Assembly (NCBI GenBank): GCA_040758375.1
Contig: JBFLWE010000002.1
Location: 1 to 64,000 of the forward strand
DNA: 64,000 nucleotides
Direction: 5' to 3'
Origin: CAMLIZ01 sp040758375
Lineage (GTDB): Bacteria > Pseudomonadota > Gammaproteobacteria > Burkholderiales > Burkholderiaceae_C
Below the pieces are notes generated by a model, which was not told the origin of the DNA, ran no database searches, and was given only the letters and a program-made list of their open reading frames with translations. Position numbers and translations under genes: made by a program. Of this stretch, positions 1-8,238 are shown in pieces (position 1 is the stretch's first letter; every line of letters begins with the position of its first letter).

Positions 1-460
1 CGACCGCCGCCAGCGCGGCCGCGCCCAGCAGGCCCAGCAGCAGCCAGCCCGCGGGCTGCGGCAAGCGCTGCAGCACGCGCGCCACCGCCCGCGCAAGAGG
101 GTCGGCGTCGATCAGCGGCCAGCGCGCCGTGGCCACGCGGCGCATGGGCTTTTCGGCCGCCGTGCCGAGCAGGCCGCTGCGGTCGAGCTGGTCCAGGAAC
201 GCACGCAGCTTGGACTCGGCGTCGCCCGCGCGCGGATGGCGCTCGCGCAACCGCGCCAGCAGCTCGTCGAACGACGCGCCGTCGGCCAGCAGCGGCAACA
301 GGTCTTGCGCCACCGCGCTCACGCGCAGGGCGCGCCCGTCCTCGGGCGCCACCAGCACCATGCCACCCGGCCGGCTCACGCGCGCCACGCCGGCACGGAA
401 GCGGTAGGCCCGCGCCGCAGCGGGCGCGCCGGGCAGCGGCATCAGCGCATCACCGTTCAT
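1..460 (-). CDS. PqqD-like / membrane peptidase-like RiPP protein (partial)
   Basis: Only the first 153 residues are inside the window; the gene continues past base 1. Residues about 18-108 resemble a PqqD-type peptide recognition domain: a beta-rich start, a segment ending in DGRALRVS, and the helix pattern DELLARLRERHPRAG. A hydrophobic segment begins near residue 138 (GWLLLGLLGAAALAAV). A PqqD-like front followed by membrane helices is the usual layout of M50-type putative peptide metalloproteases in RiPP clusters, which suggests leader removal or export. The zinc motif would lie outside the window, so that part is inference. It follows the 792-residue oxidase fusion on the same strand with a 72-nt gap. 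No clear ribosome binding site was seen for the ATG at 460. Confidence 0.6.
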   Translation of the reverse strand, partial: MNGDALMPLPGAPAAARAYRFRAGVARVSRPGGMVLVAPEDGRALRVSAVAQDLLPLLADGASFDELLARLRERHPRAGDAESKLRAFLDQLDRSGLLGTAAEKPMRRVATARWPLIDADPLARAVARVLQRLPQPAGWLLLGLLGAAALAAV

Positions 461-536
461 TGGCGCACCCTCGGGCCTGCGGCCCTTCCCGCCAGGCGGG
501 AGCGAGCACGGCGGGGGCGGCCCGGCGCCGGCTCAT
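450..536 (-). CDS. Tiny 28-residue open frame coupled to the oxidase gene
   Basis: An ATG overlaps the TGA of the upstream oxidase-fusion gene as ATGA, the same coupling seen at other junctions of this operon. The frame runs 28 codons (begins MSRRRAAPAV, ends GCANER) and overlaps the start of the PqqD-like gene by 11 nt. It is arginine/alanine-rich with no recognisable motif. It could be a coupling leader that delivers ribosomes to the next start, or chance in GC-rich DNA. I favour a non-functional or coupling role. Confidence 0.2.
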   Translation of the reverse strand: MSRRRAAPAVLAPAWREGPQARGCANER

Positions 537-2911
537 GCCGCGTACCCCAGGCTCACGCCGAACAGCGGGCAGTCGGCATAGCGGTCGATGCCCAGCAAAG
601 GCCCCCAGCCGTCTTCGGACAACCCGCCCCAGGGGCAGGCCCCCAGCCCCAGGGCCACCGAGGCCAGCGTGGCGCGTGCCGCCAGCGCGCCGGCGCGCGA
701 GATCAGCTCGCGGTAGCCGCGCGCGCCATGCTCGTTGACGGCCTGCTCGAAGTCGCCGGTGATGTACAGCACCGCGGGCGCGCGGGCCAGGGCCTGCTGC
801 AACATGGTCGCCAGCACATCCGCATGGGAGACCTGCTCCCTCACGCGCTGCAGGCGCCCTTGCTGCGGCAGCCAGCGGTACACGCCCTGCTGCGCATCGT
901 CGCGGCCGGCGCCCAGCACCAGCCACAGCGCCATGCGCACCGGCAGCGCGCCGCCGCGCCGCAGCGCGTCGTCCACGCCCCAGGTCACGTCCACCACCTG
1001 CTGGGCGATCGACAGCGGCAGCGCGCGCGGCGCATAGCGCCGCACCGAGCGGCGCGCGAGCATCAGCTCCTGCAGCGAAGGCATGGTGCCGGCGGCCACC
1101 AGCGCGTTCGCGGCCACGGCCCGGGGCTGCGGCCCGCGGACGGGCGCCGTGCGGCGCGACGACAGGGCGGCCAGCAGGTCCACGTACTGGTGGGCCACCA
1201 CCTGGGCCAGGCCGGTGTCGGGCTCGCCCTGGCCCACGCCCCAGACGAAGGTGACCATGTTGCGCGTGCCCACCGTGGGCAGGCTGATCGCCTCGGCGAT
1301 CGACGCGTCGCGTGCATCGACCAGGTCGCGATAGGGCACGCCGGCCGCGCGCAGCATGTCGTCCAAGAAGGCGCGCGTGACGCCGGCGTCGAGGTGGCCG
1401 AAGCGGAAGGCGAAGTCGTTGTACTTCTGGCGCACCTTGGTGAGATGGGCCGTGCCGACCAGCAAAACCGGCGGCAGCTCGGCGACCGGCAGGCCCAGCG
1501 CGCCGGCCAGCACCGCGTCGGAGGTGGCGCGCAGGCGCTCCAGCACATGCTCGTGCGCGAAGTAGTGGTACACGCCGGGCTCCAGCCCTTCGAGCTGGCG
1601 CACCACGACGAACAGCTCAGCCGAACCCAGCCCGCCGGCACTGGGCGCGATGCGGCGGCTGCCGTCGGCCGTGCGGCCGGCAGCGAGCTGCAGCAGCGTG
1701 GCCAGCAGCGGCAGGGTCAGCGTGCGCGCCGGGCGCGCAGCGCCGTCCCAGGCCGGCGACAGGGCCAGCGGCTCGCCCGGCGGCAGCGCCACGCGCGTGG
1801 CGCCGTAGTACGGCTGCGGCGCCTCCTGCGTGATCATCATGTTGGCCGCCGCGTAGTGCACCTGGTAGTCGCGCGGGTGCAGCAGCTCGCGCGGCGGCAT
1901 GCCGTTGGCCGCGTTGTGCAGCAGCCAGATGATCCCGTCGGGCTCGGCGATGTCGGGGCCGCGGCCTTCGAGGCCGCAGCGCGCGCAGCCGGGCAGGCGC
2001 GCGAGCGGATGCTCGGAATACAGGCGCTCGCCGTCGATGCGCTCGTGCGCGTGGCACACGTTGTAGAGGTTGGGCTTGCCGATGCCGCTGACCAGGTGGA
2101 AGGCATGCAGCGCCACCACGCCGGCCCAGAACGGCAGGTCCTCCGCCGGCTCGTCGGGCTGCGCGCCGCGCAGGCGGCGCATGCAGTGCGGGCAGGCCGA
2201 CTTGCCGGGCATGAACAGCGGCCCCACTTCCACCGCGCGGCGGCCCACGCGGGCATGCAGCACGCGCAGGCCCTTGTCCCAGGCCGCGTCCAGCCAGGCG
2301 CCGGCCTGCGCGTCGTCGCCATCGACCAGCACCACGCCCAGGTCGGTGGCCGCGTCGAGCTCGTCGATCGAGCGCAGGGACGGCACTTCGAGCACCGCGC
2401 CCAGGCCGCAGCCTTGCAACGCCGCGCGCAGCGCGGCCTGCGCGCGGCCCGTGCCCAGCAGCGCCACGCGCCCACGGGCCAGGCGCGCCAGGGCCTCGCC
2501 GCGGTTGGCGTTGACCCGCGTCACATCGACATAGCGGCCGCAGAAGGCCGACAGCGGCGCCAGCCCGGGCGCCACCTCGGGCGGCGGCCCGTCTTCGAGC
2601 AGGCCGCGGCTGAACAGCATGGCCAGCGCCTCGTACACCGCCTGGCGCGGATAAGGCGCAAACGAATCCAGCAGCTCCTCCAGCGTGCGCCGGCCGTCCA
2701 GCTCCTGCAGCAGCCGCGGCACGAAGCTGCGCGCGGCGCGGCCGTTGAGCACCTGGGTGTCGCGCGTGCCTTCCACCAGCAGGCCTGTGGCGCCATAGGG
2801 CAGCACCATCAGCTCGGGGATCGCACGCGGCCGCGCGGGCAGGCGCAGCTCGCTGTCGTTGGCGAAGCTGGAGCCGATGACCGCCGATGACAGTTGCAGG
2901 CCTGCGCTCAT
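533..2911 (-). CDS. Leader-binding / zinc domain / tandem nitroreductase fusion (SagB-type)
   Basis: 792 residues. Residues about 28-108 resemble the PqqD-like recognition element that binds RiPP leader peptides (LDGRRTLEEL is typical). Residues about 120-320 look like the ThiF-derived TOMM partner domain, with a zinc tetrathiolate pair CPHC (240-243) and CARC (309-312). Two nitroreductase-like domains follow. The first (about 395-560) has the SagB signature RRIAPSAGGLGSAELFVV. The second (about 612-792) starts with LMLARRSVRRYAP and ends with ALGLGACPWGGL. SagB-type enzymes use FMN to oxidise azolines to azoles. Presenting the leader and oxidising in one chain fits both activities. Its start overlaps the stop of the neighbouring ThiF-like gene as ATGA. 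The doubled oxidase domain is unusual; one copy may be structural. Confidence 0.8.
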   Translation of the reverse strand: MSAGLQLSSAVIGSSFANDSELRLPARPRAIPELMVLPYGATGLLVEGTRDTQVLNGRAARSFVPRLLQELDGRRTLEELLDSFAPYPRQAVYEALAMLFSRGLLEDGPPPEVAPGLAPLSAFCGRYVDVTRVNANRGEALARLARGRVALLGTGRAQAALRAALQGCGLGAVLEVPSLRSIDELDAATDLGVVLVDGDDAQAGAWLDAAWDKGLRVLHARVGRRAVEVGPLFMPGKSACPHCMRRLRGAQPDEPAEDLPFWAGVVALHAFHLVSGIGKPNLYNVCHAHERIDGERLYSEHPLARLPGCARCGLEGRGPDIAEPDGIIWLLHNAANGMPPRELLHPRDYQVHYAAANMMITQEAPQPYYGATRVALPPGEPLALSPAWDGAARPARTLTLPLLATLLQLAAGRTADGSRRIAPSAGGLGSAELFVVVRQLEGLEPGVYHYFAHEHVLERLRATSDAVLAGALGLPVAELPPVLLVGTAHLTKVRQKYNDFAFRFGHLDAGVTRAFLDDMLRAAGVPYRDLVDARDASIAEAISLPTVGTRNMVTFVWGVGQGEPDTGLAQVVAHQYVDLLAALSSRRTAPVRGPQPRAVAANALVAAGTMPSLQELMLARRSVRRYAPRALPLSIAQQVVDVTWGVDDALRRGGALPVRMALWLVLGAGRDDAQQGVYRWLPQQGRLQRVREQVSHADVLATMLQQALARAPAVLYITGDFEQAVNEHGARGYRELISRAGALAARATLASVALGLGACPWGGLSEDGWGPLLGIDRYADCPLFGVSLGYAA

Positions 2912-3549
2912 GAGAGAAGCTCCTCGACGGCGGGTTGAAGGCGCTCGACGAAGCGCGTGCCCGGCGGGCCCGCGTGCTTCAGGCCGCAGCGCGGGCAGGC
3001 GTGGATGCCCAGCACCGCGGTCTCCTGCACCGCGCCGCTCAACACGTCGAGCAGGCGCATGCGGCCGGCATGGCGCATCGGATCGCGCAGCACCTCGTGC
3101 GCGGCCGCCGCGGCCACTTGCACCAGCGGCCCGATGTGGCCGGGCAGTCCGAGCGACGGGTCGCGCGCGTAGGCGCGCTCGATGACGAGCTCGCGCTCCG
3201 GCGCCGGGTGGTGGCTGGCCCAGCGGCGCTGGTAGCAGTGGTAGCAGGGCCCCTGGCCGGGCACCACCGCGGGCCCGCAGGTCAGGCGCGTGCCGTGCCA
3301 TTCGGCCAGCGTCCACGGCGTGCCGGCTTCGTGGCACGCGTCGTCGATCTGGCGGAAGGCGTCGGCATACGGCCGCCAGGCCATCACGGCCACGGCGCAC
3401 GCCTGGGCCACCCGCGTCTTCAATCCCGCGAGGCTGGCCAGCAGCTCCTCGCAGCGCACATCGCGTCCATCGGCCTGCAGCAGCATCGCCAGGCGCTGGC
3501 CGGCCGCGTGGCCGAACTCGCCGGCCGAAAGCACAAGTACGGGCTTCAT
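2908..3549 (-). CDS. ThiF-like TOMM partner protein
   Basis: 213 residues. It resembles the ocin-ThiF-like proteins that pair with YcaO enzymes: an N-terminal Rossmann-like start (VLVLSAGEFGHAAGQRLA) and the zinc ligand pairs CYHC (102-105) and CPRC (185-188), which match the zinc pairs of the larger fusion protein. It lacks the PqqD-like leader-binding part, so leader recognition probably comes from the 792-residue neighbour. Both ends are translationally coupled by ATGA overlaps, to the YcaO gene upstream and the fusion gene downstream. The expected role is to activate or position the cyclodehydratase. Conserved E1 adenylation residues are not evident, so an adenylating role is unlikely. 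Confidence 0.7.
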   Translation of the reverse strand: MKPVLVLSAGEFGHAAGQRLAMLLQADGRDVRCEELLASLAGLKTRVAQACAVAVMAWRPYADAFRQIDDACHEAGTPWTLAEWHGTRLTCGPAVVPGQGPCYHCYQRRWASHHPAPERELVIERAYARDPSLGLPGHIGPLVQVAAAAAHEVLRDPMRHAGRMRLLDVLSGAVQETAVLGIHACPRCGLKHAGPPGTRFVERLQPAVEELLS

Positions 3550-4889
3550 GCGAAGGGTTGGGGCAAGGGGTTGACGGTGTCCTCCGACAGCGGGCCGTAG
3601 CCCGCCTTGGAGGGGTACTCATACAGGCGCGGCGTGCCGAGGAAGCGGCCGCGCTGCACCGAGCTCATGGGCATCAGCTCCGGCACCACGGCGCGCACCA
3701 CCCACAGGCCCAGGCGGCGCAGCTCGTCGGAGGTGAGGTCCACGATCACCACCTCCATGTCCATGGCCTTGAAGCGCTCGACCAGGTAGCGCAGGCGCCC
3801 GGCTTCGTCGGCCGGCGCGTCGATCTCCACCTCGGCCAGCGGCCGGCGGTGCGGCGAGCGCAGCAGGAAGTCGAAGGCCTGGCGGAACGCGGGCTTGCCC
3901 AGGTGGTGGGCGCCGTCGTAGAGCGAGCGGAAGTCCTGGCTGTCGGCGGGCACGTCGTCCACCAGGCGCAGCACCGGCCGCGCGGGCGCGGCCTCGCGGA
4001 TGGTCTTGGCACAGGCCTCCGCGGCGCTGAAGCCGCAGGCGCAGTTGACGTACTGCGCCACGTTGGGATGCCCGTCGAGCAGCTGCACCGCATACACGGT
4101 GGGGATGCCGACGTCGGTGGTGGCGTCGAAGAACTCGTGGCGCACCAGGCTGCGCTCGAGCACGCGGTGGTTGGCGGCCAGCAACGGCGGCAGCGGCTGC
4201 GTGAGCTCGATGCGCGGCAGCGGCAGCCGGCCCAGCCAGGTCATCGCGATGGCGTCGCGCTCGATCACCTCGCAGATCGCCGACACGATGGCCGGCGCGG
4301 GCCGCACGTGGGCCGCCACGCCGGTGGAGATCTGCTGCCAGAAGCATTCGGTCTTCGCGGGGCGCAGGTACAGGTGGGTCATCACCGCCGGCACCAGGCG
4401 CTCGCGGCCGTGGGTGAGCGAATAGCCGCGCGCCCAGCGGATGGGCAGCGACTTATCGGGCGCGATGAAGGGGCAGCCCTCGGCCGCCAGCTCGCGCGGC
4501 GAGCAGCGCGCCACGCGGTCGAGGTCGAGCGCGGCCTCGCCCAGCTCGTTGGCGCTGGCGACGATGAAGTCTTCAGCGGTGTAGGCCATGTTGGCGTAGC
4601 GCTCCGCGCCTTCCATCACCGCGCGCAGCCAGGCCAGCTCGGTGTCGATGTCGGCGCCCGCGCCGCCCAGCGGCTCGTCGAACACGTCGCGGCCGTCGGG
4701 CTTCTGCACGTGCGGAAAGATCTTGCTCAGGTTGTCGAGGTTGGACACCGCGATGTCGAAGTCCGGCGCCGTGTGCTCGCCTTCCAGCCGCGACACGCCC
4801 GACAGCAGGCCACCGGTGGGCAAGAGGATGCGGGCCACCGGGTACTTGCTGCGCAAGTACGACTCCCGCAGGTTGAGCACGGGGTTCAT
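3546..4889 (-). CDS. YcaO-domain azoline-forming cyclodehydratase
   Basis: 447 residues, YcaO family. These enzymes use ATP to cyclise Cys, Ser or Thr side chains onto the peptide backbone, giving thiazolines and oxazolines. Visible motifs for ATP and magnesium binding are MEGAERYAN (92-100), CEVIERDA (206-213) and TIREAAPAR (296-304). The chain ends in PLPQPFA; a C-terminal PxPxP motif (441-445 here) marks azoline-forming YcaO proteins and supports an active enzyme rather than the RimO-associated housekeeping form. The start at 4889 forms ATGA with the stop of the upstream LanB-C-like gene, and the stop at 3546 overlaps the next start. The substrate is very probably the precursor peptide at 8276-8479. 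Confidence 0.88.
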   Translation of the reverse strand: MNPVLNLRESYLRSKYPVARILLPTGGLLSGVSRLEGEHTAPDFDIAVSNLDNLSKIFPHVQKPDGRDVFDEPLGGAGADIDTELAWLRAVMEGAERYANMAYTAEDFIVASANELGEAALDLDRVARCSPRELAAEGCPFIAPDKSLPIRWARGYSLTHGRERLVPAVMTHLYLRPAKTECFWQQISTGVAAHVRPAPAIVSAICEVIERDAIAMTWLGRLPLPRIELTQPLPPLLAANHRVLERSLVRHEFFDATTDVGIPTVYAVQLLDGHPNVAQYVNCACGFSAAEACAKTIREAAPARPVLRLVDDVPADSQDFRSLYDGAHHLGKPAFRQAFDFLLRSPHRRPLAEVEIDAPADEAGRLRYLVERFKAMDMEVVIVDLTSDELRRLGLWVVRAVVPELMPMSSVQRGRFLGTPRLYEYPSKAGYGPLSEDTVNPLPQPFA

Positions 4890-5833
4890 GCCAGTTCCGC
4901 GACCGCTTCGCGCTGGCCCGCGCGTTCGCACTCGCGCTCGAGCAGCGCGGCCATGTAGGCCTCTTCCAGCGCGGCCAGGCCCAGGCGGTTGTTCATCAGG
5001 TGCACGAAGTTGAAGCACAGCACTTCGGCGCCCGCGTCCACGCGGCCCTTGAGCGCCTGGTACCCCGCGGCCGCCTCGCGCAGCGCACGGCGCCACGCGG
5101 CCGACAGCTCGCGCGCCGCGCCGTCCAGCCGCTCGGGCCGGGCCACGACCGCGATGCCGCGCTGCTGCAGCTCCTGCGCCTTCTCGGCAAAGGTGGCACG
5201 CCAGTCGTCGGCCGCCGGCGAGCGGCCGTTGAGCCAGTAGTAGCTGTACTCGCGCCAGAAGCTCGCACGATCGTCGGGCGCGATGAAGGTCTCGCAGGCC
5301 TCGTGCATCAGCAGCGGCACCAGGTCCTTGCGCGACAGGCGCCCATGCTCCTCTTCGCGCAGGATGCGCGTGGCGATCAGCGACGACTGGTGGAACAGCG
5401 CCTCGGCGACGTCGATGCCGGGGCGCGCGCCGTACTTGTCGGTCTCGGGCTCGTAGCGGTCTTGCACCACCTTCACGTCGTGGTGCGCGGCCGTCACGCG
5501 CTCGAGGCTCGCCTCGAAGCCCGGCATCGTGACCATGGGGCTGTAGTCGCCGGGCGGGTAGCCGGGCAGCTCGGCCAGCAGGTCGGCGCAGGCGTCCATC
5601 ACCGCACGCGCCAGCGCCTCGCGCTCGCCCGGCCGGGCCTTGGCGCGCAGGCGCACGTGGATGCCGTCCTGGTCCACGTAGCGGATGTAGAACCACTGCT
5701 GCGCCTGCCCGGTGAGCACGGGCTGCGAGGCCAGGTCGATCAGCAGGCGGTCCATGCGGTCGACGGCCCGGCCCAGGTACAGCTTGACGTAGACCCAGGG
5801 GTCGTGGGAGGCATCGGTCAAGGGAGTCTCCAT
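4886..5833 (-). CDS. Thiopeptide-type bacteriocin biosynthesis protein (LanB-C-like)
   Basis: 315 residues, recognised as the thiopeptide-type bacteriocin biosynthesis domain related to the C-terminal half of LanB dehydratases. Family features are an opening with WVYVKLYLG, FYIRYVDQDGIHVRLRAKA near residues 48-66, the pattern YEPETDKYG, and a C-terminal FNFVHLMNNRLGL. In thiopeptide systems a stand-alone member either eliminates glutamate from activated Ser/Thr or performs the [4+2] cyclisation that makes the central pyridine. No partner with the glutamylating LanB N-terminal half is in the window, so which reaction applies here is open. The ATG at 5833 follows AGGAAGAAAG. A 30-nt gap separates it from the permease gene and an ATGA overlap joins it to the YcaO gene. 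Confidence 0.8.
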   Translation of the reverse strand: METPLTDASHDPWVYVKLYLGRAVDRMDRLLIDLASQPVLTGQAQQWFYIRYVDQDGIHVRLRAKARPGEREALARAVMDACADLLAELPGYPPGDYSPMVTMPGFEASLERVTAAHHDVKVVQDRYEPETDKYGARPGIDVAEALFHQSSLIATRILREEEHGRLSRKDLVPLLMHEACETFIAPDDRASFWREYSYYWLNGRSPAADDWRATFAEKAQELQQRGIAVVARPERLDGAARELSAAWRRALREAAAGYQALKGRVDAGAEVLCFNFVHLMNNRLGLAALEEAYMAALLERECERAGQREAVAELA

Positions 5834-5863
5834 GGTGGTGCTTCTTTCTTCCTCTTGGGTTTT

Positions 5864-6997
5864 TCAGCGCTGCCCGGCCGGCAGGGGCTGGGCGCGCGCG
5901 GGGGTCCGCGCGGGCTTGGCGCGGCGGTTCATGTCGAACGAGAAGGTGCGGGCGGCAAACGCGACCGCGGCGGCGCTCCAGGCCAGCATCGCGAGCACGT
6001 CCACCCACAGCGGCCACAGCCCTTCCTGGCCCGCGATGAGCTGGCGCAGTGCGTCGGCCAGGTAGCTGGCGGGCAGCAGGTGGGCCACGATCTCCAGCGC
6101 GAGGGAGCCCTTGGGGTCCCAGAAGATGTTGCCGCCGAACATCATCACGAAGTTGAGGATCATGATCAGCGCCATGCCGGCTTCCAGGCTGCGCGGCACG
6201 CCGGCCAGCGCATAGCCGATGGACACCAGCATCGCCACGCCCAGCAGCGTGATGCCGGCCACCTGCAGCCAGGTGATCGCGCTCAGCGGCACCAGCATCG
6301 CGCCGGCGCCGAGCAGCAGGCCCACCTGTACCATGGCCAGCGCCACGCGCATGCCGACCTGGCCGATCAGCAGCTCCACCACCGTCAGCGGCGTGTTGAG
6401 CAGGTAGCGCAGGCTGCCGCGGTCGCGCGCCTTCAGCAGCGGCGTCGCGGTGGCGAACATGCCCAGCTGCACCAGGGCCAGCGCGAGCATGCCGGGGAAG
6501 ATGAAGCTGAAGTTGAGGTCGGCGCTGCGCTGCAGCGAGCTGACCTGCACCGCATAGCCTGCGCTGGCGCCTTCTTGCGGCAACACCAGTCGCGCGCGCG
6601 CCGCATCGAGCGCCATGCGCACCATGGTGGTGTTCTGCGCATCGGTCACCGCCTGGATCACCGCGCCGCCGCTGCGCAGCGGCTCGGCCGGCACGAACAG
6701 CAGCGCATTGAGCTTGCCGTCGTTGAGCTCGGCGCGGCCGCGCGCCTCGTCCACCGTCTTGAAGGTGATGCCGGGCACGGTCATCACGCCCAGCAGCTCG
6801 GGCGTCTGCTTGTTGTGGAACGGGTCCACGACGCCGAAGGTGAACTGAAACGGGGTCTTGACCAGGTTGGAGCCCACGAGGCTCAGCACGAACAGCAGCG
6901 GGAACACGAGGCTGAGGAACACGCTGCCGAAGTCGCGCACGAACTCCAGCACCTGGGTGCGCAGCACGGCGCCGACACGGACGAATCGGATGTTCAT
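5864..6997 (-). CDS. ABC-2 type transporter permease
   Basis: 377 residues with ABC-2 permease topology: one membrane helix near residues 23-45, a large extracytoplasmic domain to about residue 175, then about five helices ending near 350, with a basic tail. The motif ASYLADALRQLIAG near the last loop is typical. It starts 5 nt after the ATPase gene stops, so the two form one exporter. Within the RiPP cluster it probably exports the modified peptide and may give self-immunity. The tail is rich in Pro, Ala and Arg. Confidence 0.85.
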   Translation of the reverse strand: MNIRFVRVGAVLRTQVLEFVRDFGSVFLSLVFPLLFVLSLVGSNLVKTPFQFTFGVVDPFHNKQTPELLGVMTVPGITFKTVDEARGRAELNDGKLNALLFVPAEPLRSGGAVIQAVTDAQNTTMVRMALDAARARLVLPQEGASAGYAVQVSSLQRSADLNFSFIFPGMLALALVQLGMFATATPLLKARDRGSLRYLLNTPLTVVELLIGQVGMRVALAMVQVGLLLGAGAMLVPLSAITWLQVAGITLLGVAMLVSIGYALAGVPRSLEAGMALIMILNFVMMFGGNIFWDPKGSLALEIVAHLLPASYLADALRQLIAGQEGLWPLWVDVLAMLAWSAAAVAFAARTFSFDMNRRAKPARTPARAQPLPAGQR

Positions 6998-7002
6998 GGT
7001 TT

Positions 7003-7986
7003 TCACCCCCTGATCTGGCGGCCGGTCAACTGCAGGAACACGTCTTCGAGCGTGCGGCGTTCGATGCGCAGCCCTTCGAGCGAGAGCCGGCCGGCACGCT
7101 GGCGGTCGACCAGCGCGCCCAGCGCGGCGCTGACGTCTTCCACTTCGAGCCGCGCGGTGCGCACCGCGCCGTCGGTGTGCAGCTGCACCGGCAGCCCGTC
7201 CAGCGCCGCAGGGTCGGCGTCGCCGAGGGTGAAGCTGATGACGCGGCCCGGGCAATGGCGCTCCACCAGCTCGCCGGGCGAACCCTCGGCGATGACGCGG
7301 CCGCGGTCGATGATGAGGATGCGGCCGCACAGCCGCTGCGCTTCTTCCATCTGGTGCGTGGTGAGCAGCACCGTCGCGTGGCGGCGCATGCACTGCTGCT
7401 CCAGCACCGACCACACCGCGCGCCGCGCCTGCGGGTCGAGCTGCGAGGTGGGTTCGTCGAGGAACAGCAGCTCCGGGTCGCCCACCAGGGCCAGCGCCAC
7501 CGCCACGCGCTGCTGCTGCCCGCCGGAGAGGCTGCCCACGCGGGCACGCGCCTTGTCCGACAGGCCGAGCGTGTCGATCAGCTCGTCCACCGCCACCTCG
7601 CTGGCATAGAGCGTGCGCTGCAGCGTCAGCAGCTCGCGCACGGTGAGCAGCGGCGGCAGCACCGTGTGCTGCGAGGCGATGCCGATGCGGCCGCACACGC
7701 GCTTCATGCCGGCGCGGTCCTGCACCGGCACGCCCAGCACGCGCGCCGTGCCCCCGTCGGGCACGCGCACGCCTTCGAGGATCTCGATCAGCGTGGTCTT
7801 GCCGGCGCCGTTGGGCCCCAGCACGCCGACCACCTCGCCGCGCTGCACGGCCAGGTCGATGCCGAGCAAGGCGTCGATGCGCTTGTCGTCGCGGCCATAG
7901 TGCTTGCGCAGCCCGCTGGCGGCGATGGCGGCGTCGGCCTGCCGTGCCGCGGCCGACGGGCTTCTTGCGAATTCGGTGATCGTCAT
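7003..7986 (-). CDS. ABC transporter ATP-binding protein
   Basis: 327 residues with a complete ABC ATPase: Walker A GPNGAGKTT (57-65), signature LSGGQQQR (153-160), Walker B LLFLDEPT (173-180) and the switch histidine in TTHQMEEAQ. About 90 further residues follow, as in drug and bacteriocin exporter ATPases of the DrrA/CcmA type, ending in EDVFLQLTGRQIRG. The ATG at 7986 was chosen over upstream frame because the protein then begins with a normal short N-terminus and the 52-residue gene ends at 7997 just before it. It is the partner of the permease 5 nt downstream. Export of the RiPP product is inferred from context. Confidence 0.9.
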   Translation of the reverse strand: MTITEFARSPSAAARQADAAIAASGLRKHYGRDDKRIDALLGIDLAVQRGEVVGVLGPNGAGKTTLIEILEGVRVPDGGTARVLGVPVQDRAGMKRVCGRIGIASQHTVLPPLLTVRELLTLQRTLYASEVAVDELIDTLGLSDKARARVGSLSGGQQQRVAVALALVGDPELLFLDEPTSQLDPQARRAVWSVLEQQCMRRHATVLLTTHQMEEAQRLCGRILIIDRGRVIAEGSPGELVERHCPGRVISFTLGDADPAALDGLPVQLHTDGAVRTARLEVEDVSAALGALVDRQRAGRLSLEGLRIERRTLEDVFLQLTGRQIRG

Positions 7987-7996
7987 GGTGGAGCCC

Positions 7997-8155
7997 TCAG
8001 CCGCGCGGCGGCTTGCGCAGGGCCGCCCCGACGATGGCGCCGGCAGCCGCACCCAGACCCGCACCCAGCGCCACCATGCCGGTGGCCACGCCCAGCGCCG
8101 TGCCGACGCCCACGCCGATGGCCACCCAGCCCGCGAACGATTGCTTGTTGCGCAT
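7997..8155 (-). CDS. 52-residue glycine-rich membrane peptide
   Basis: A short gene between the precursor and the exporter. After an N-terminal MRNKQSFAGW the chain is almost continuously hydrophobic, with small-residue spacing such as GVGVGTALGVATG and GAGLGAAAGAIVGAAL, and ends in a basic KPPRG tail. This is a glycine-zipper pattern of one or two packed membrane helices. It starts 121 nt after the precursor stop and ends 10 nt before the ATPase start. GTGGAAG lies upstream of the ATG as a weak ribosome binding site. No enzyme motif is present. It may be an immunity peptide or exporter accessory. A second substrate is unlikely because it contains no Cys and few Ser/Thr. I do not recognise a named family. 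Confidence 0.5.
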   Translation of the reverse strand: MRNKQSFAGWVAIGVGVGTALGVATGMVALGAGLGAAAGAIVGAALRKPPRG

Positions 8156-8238
8156 GTCTTCCACCTGCTGCTTTCGATATCGAGAGAGAACCCGGCTGGC
8201 ATGGCGGCGCCACCATGCCGGCCGGCCTTGAGCGCAGA

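Noticed and set aside
236..2890. Very long open frame on the plus strand (over 880 codons) opposite the RiPP oxidase genes
   Set aside because: Composition is Arg/Gln/Ala/His-rich with no domain, and it runs antisense to genes with clear motifs. High GC at third positions opens such shadow frames throughout this window.
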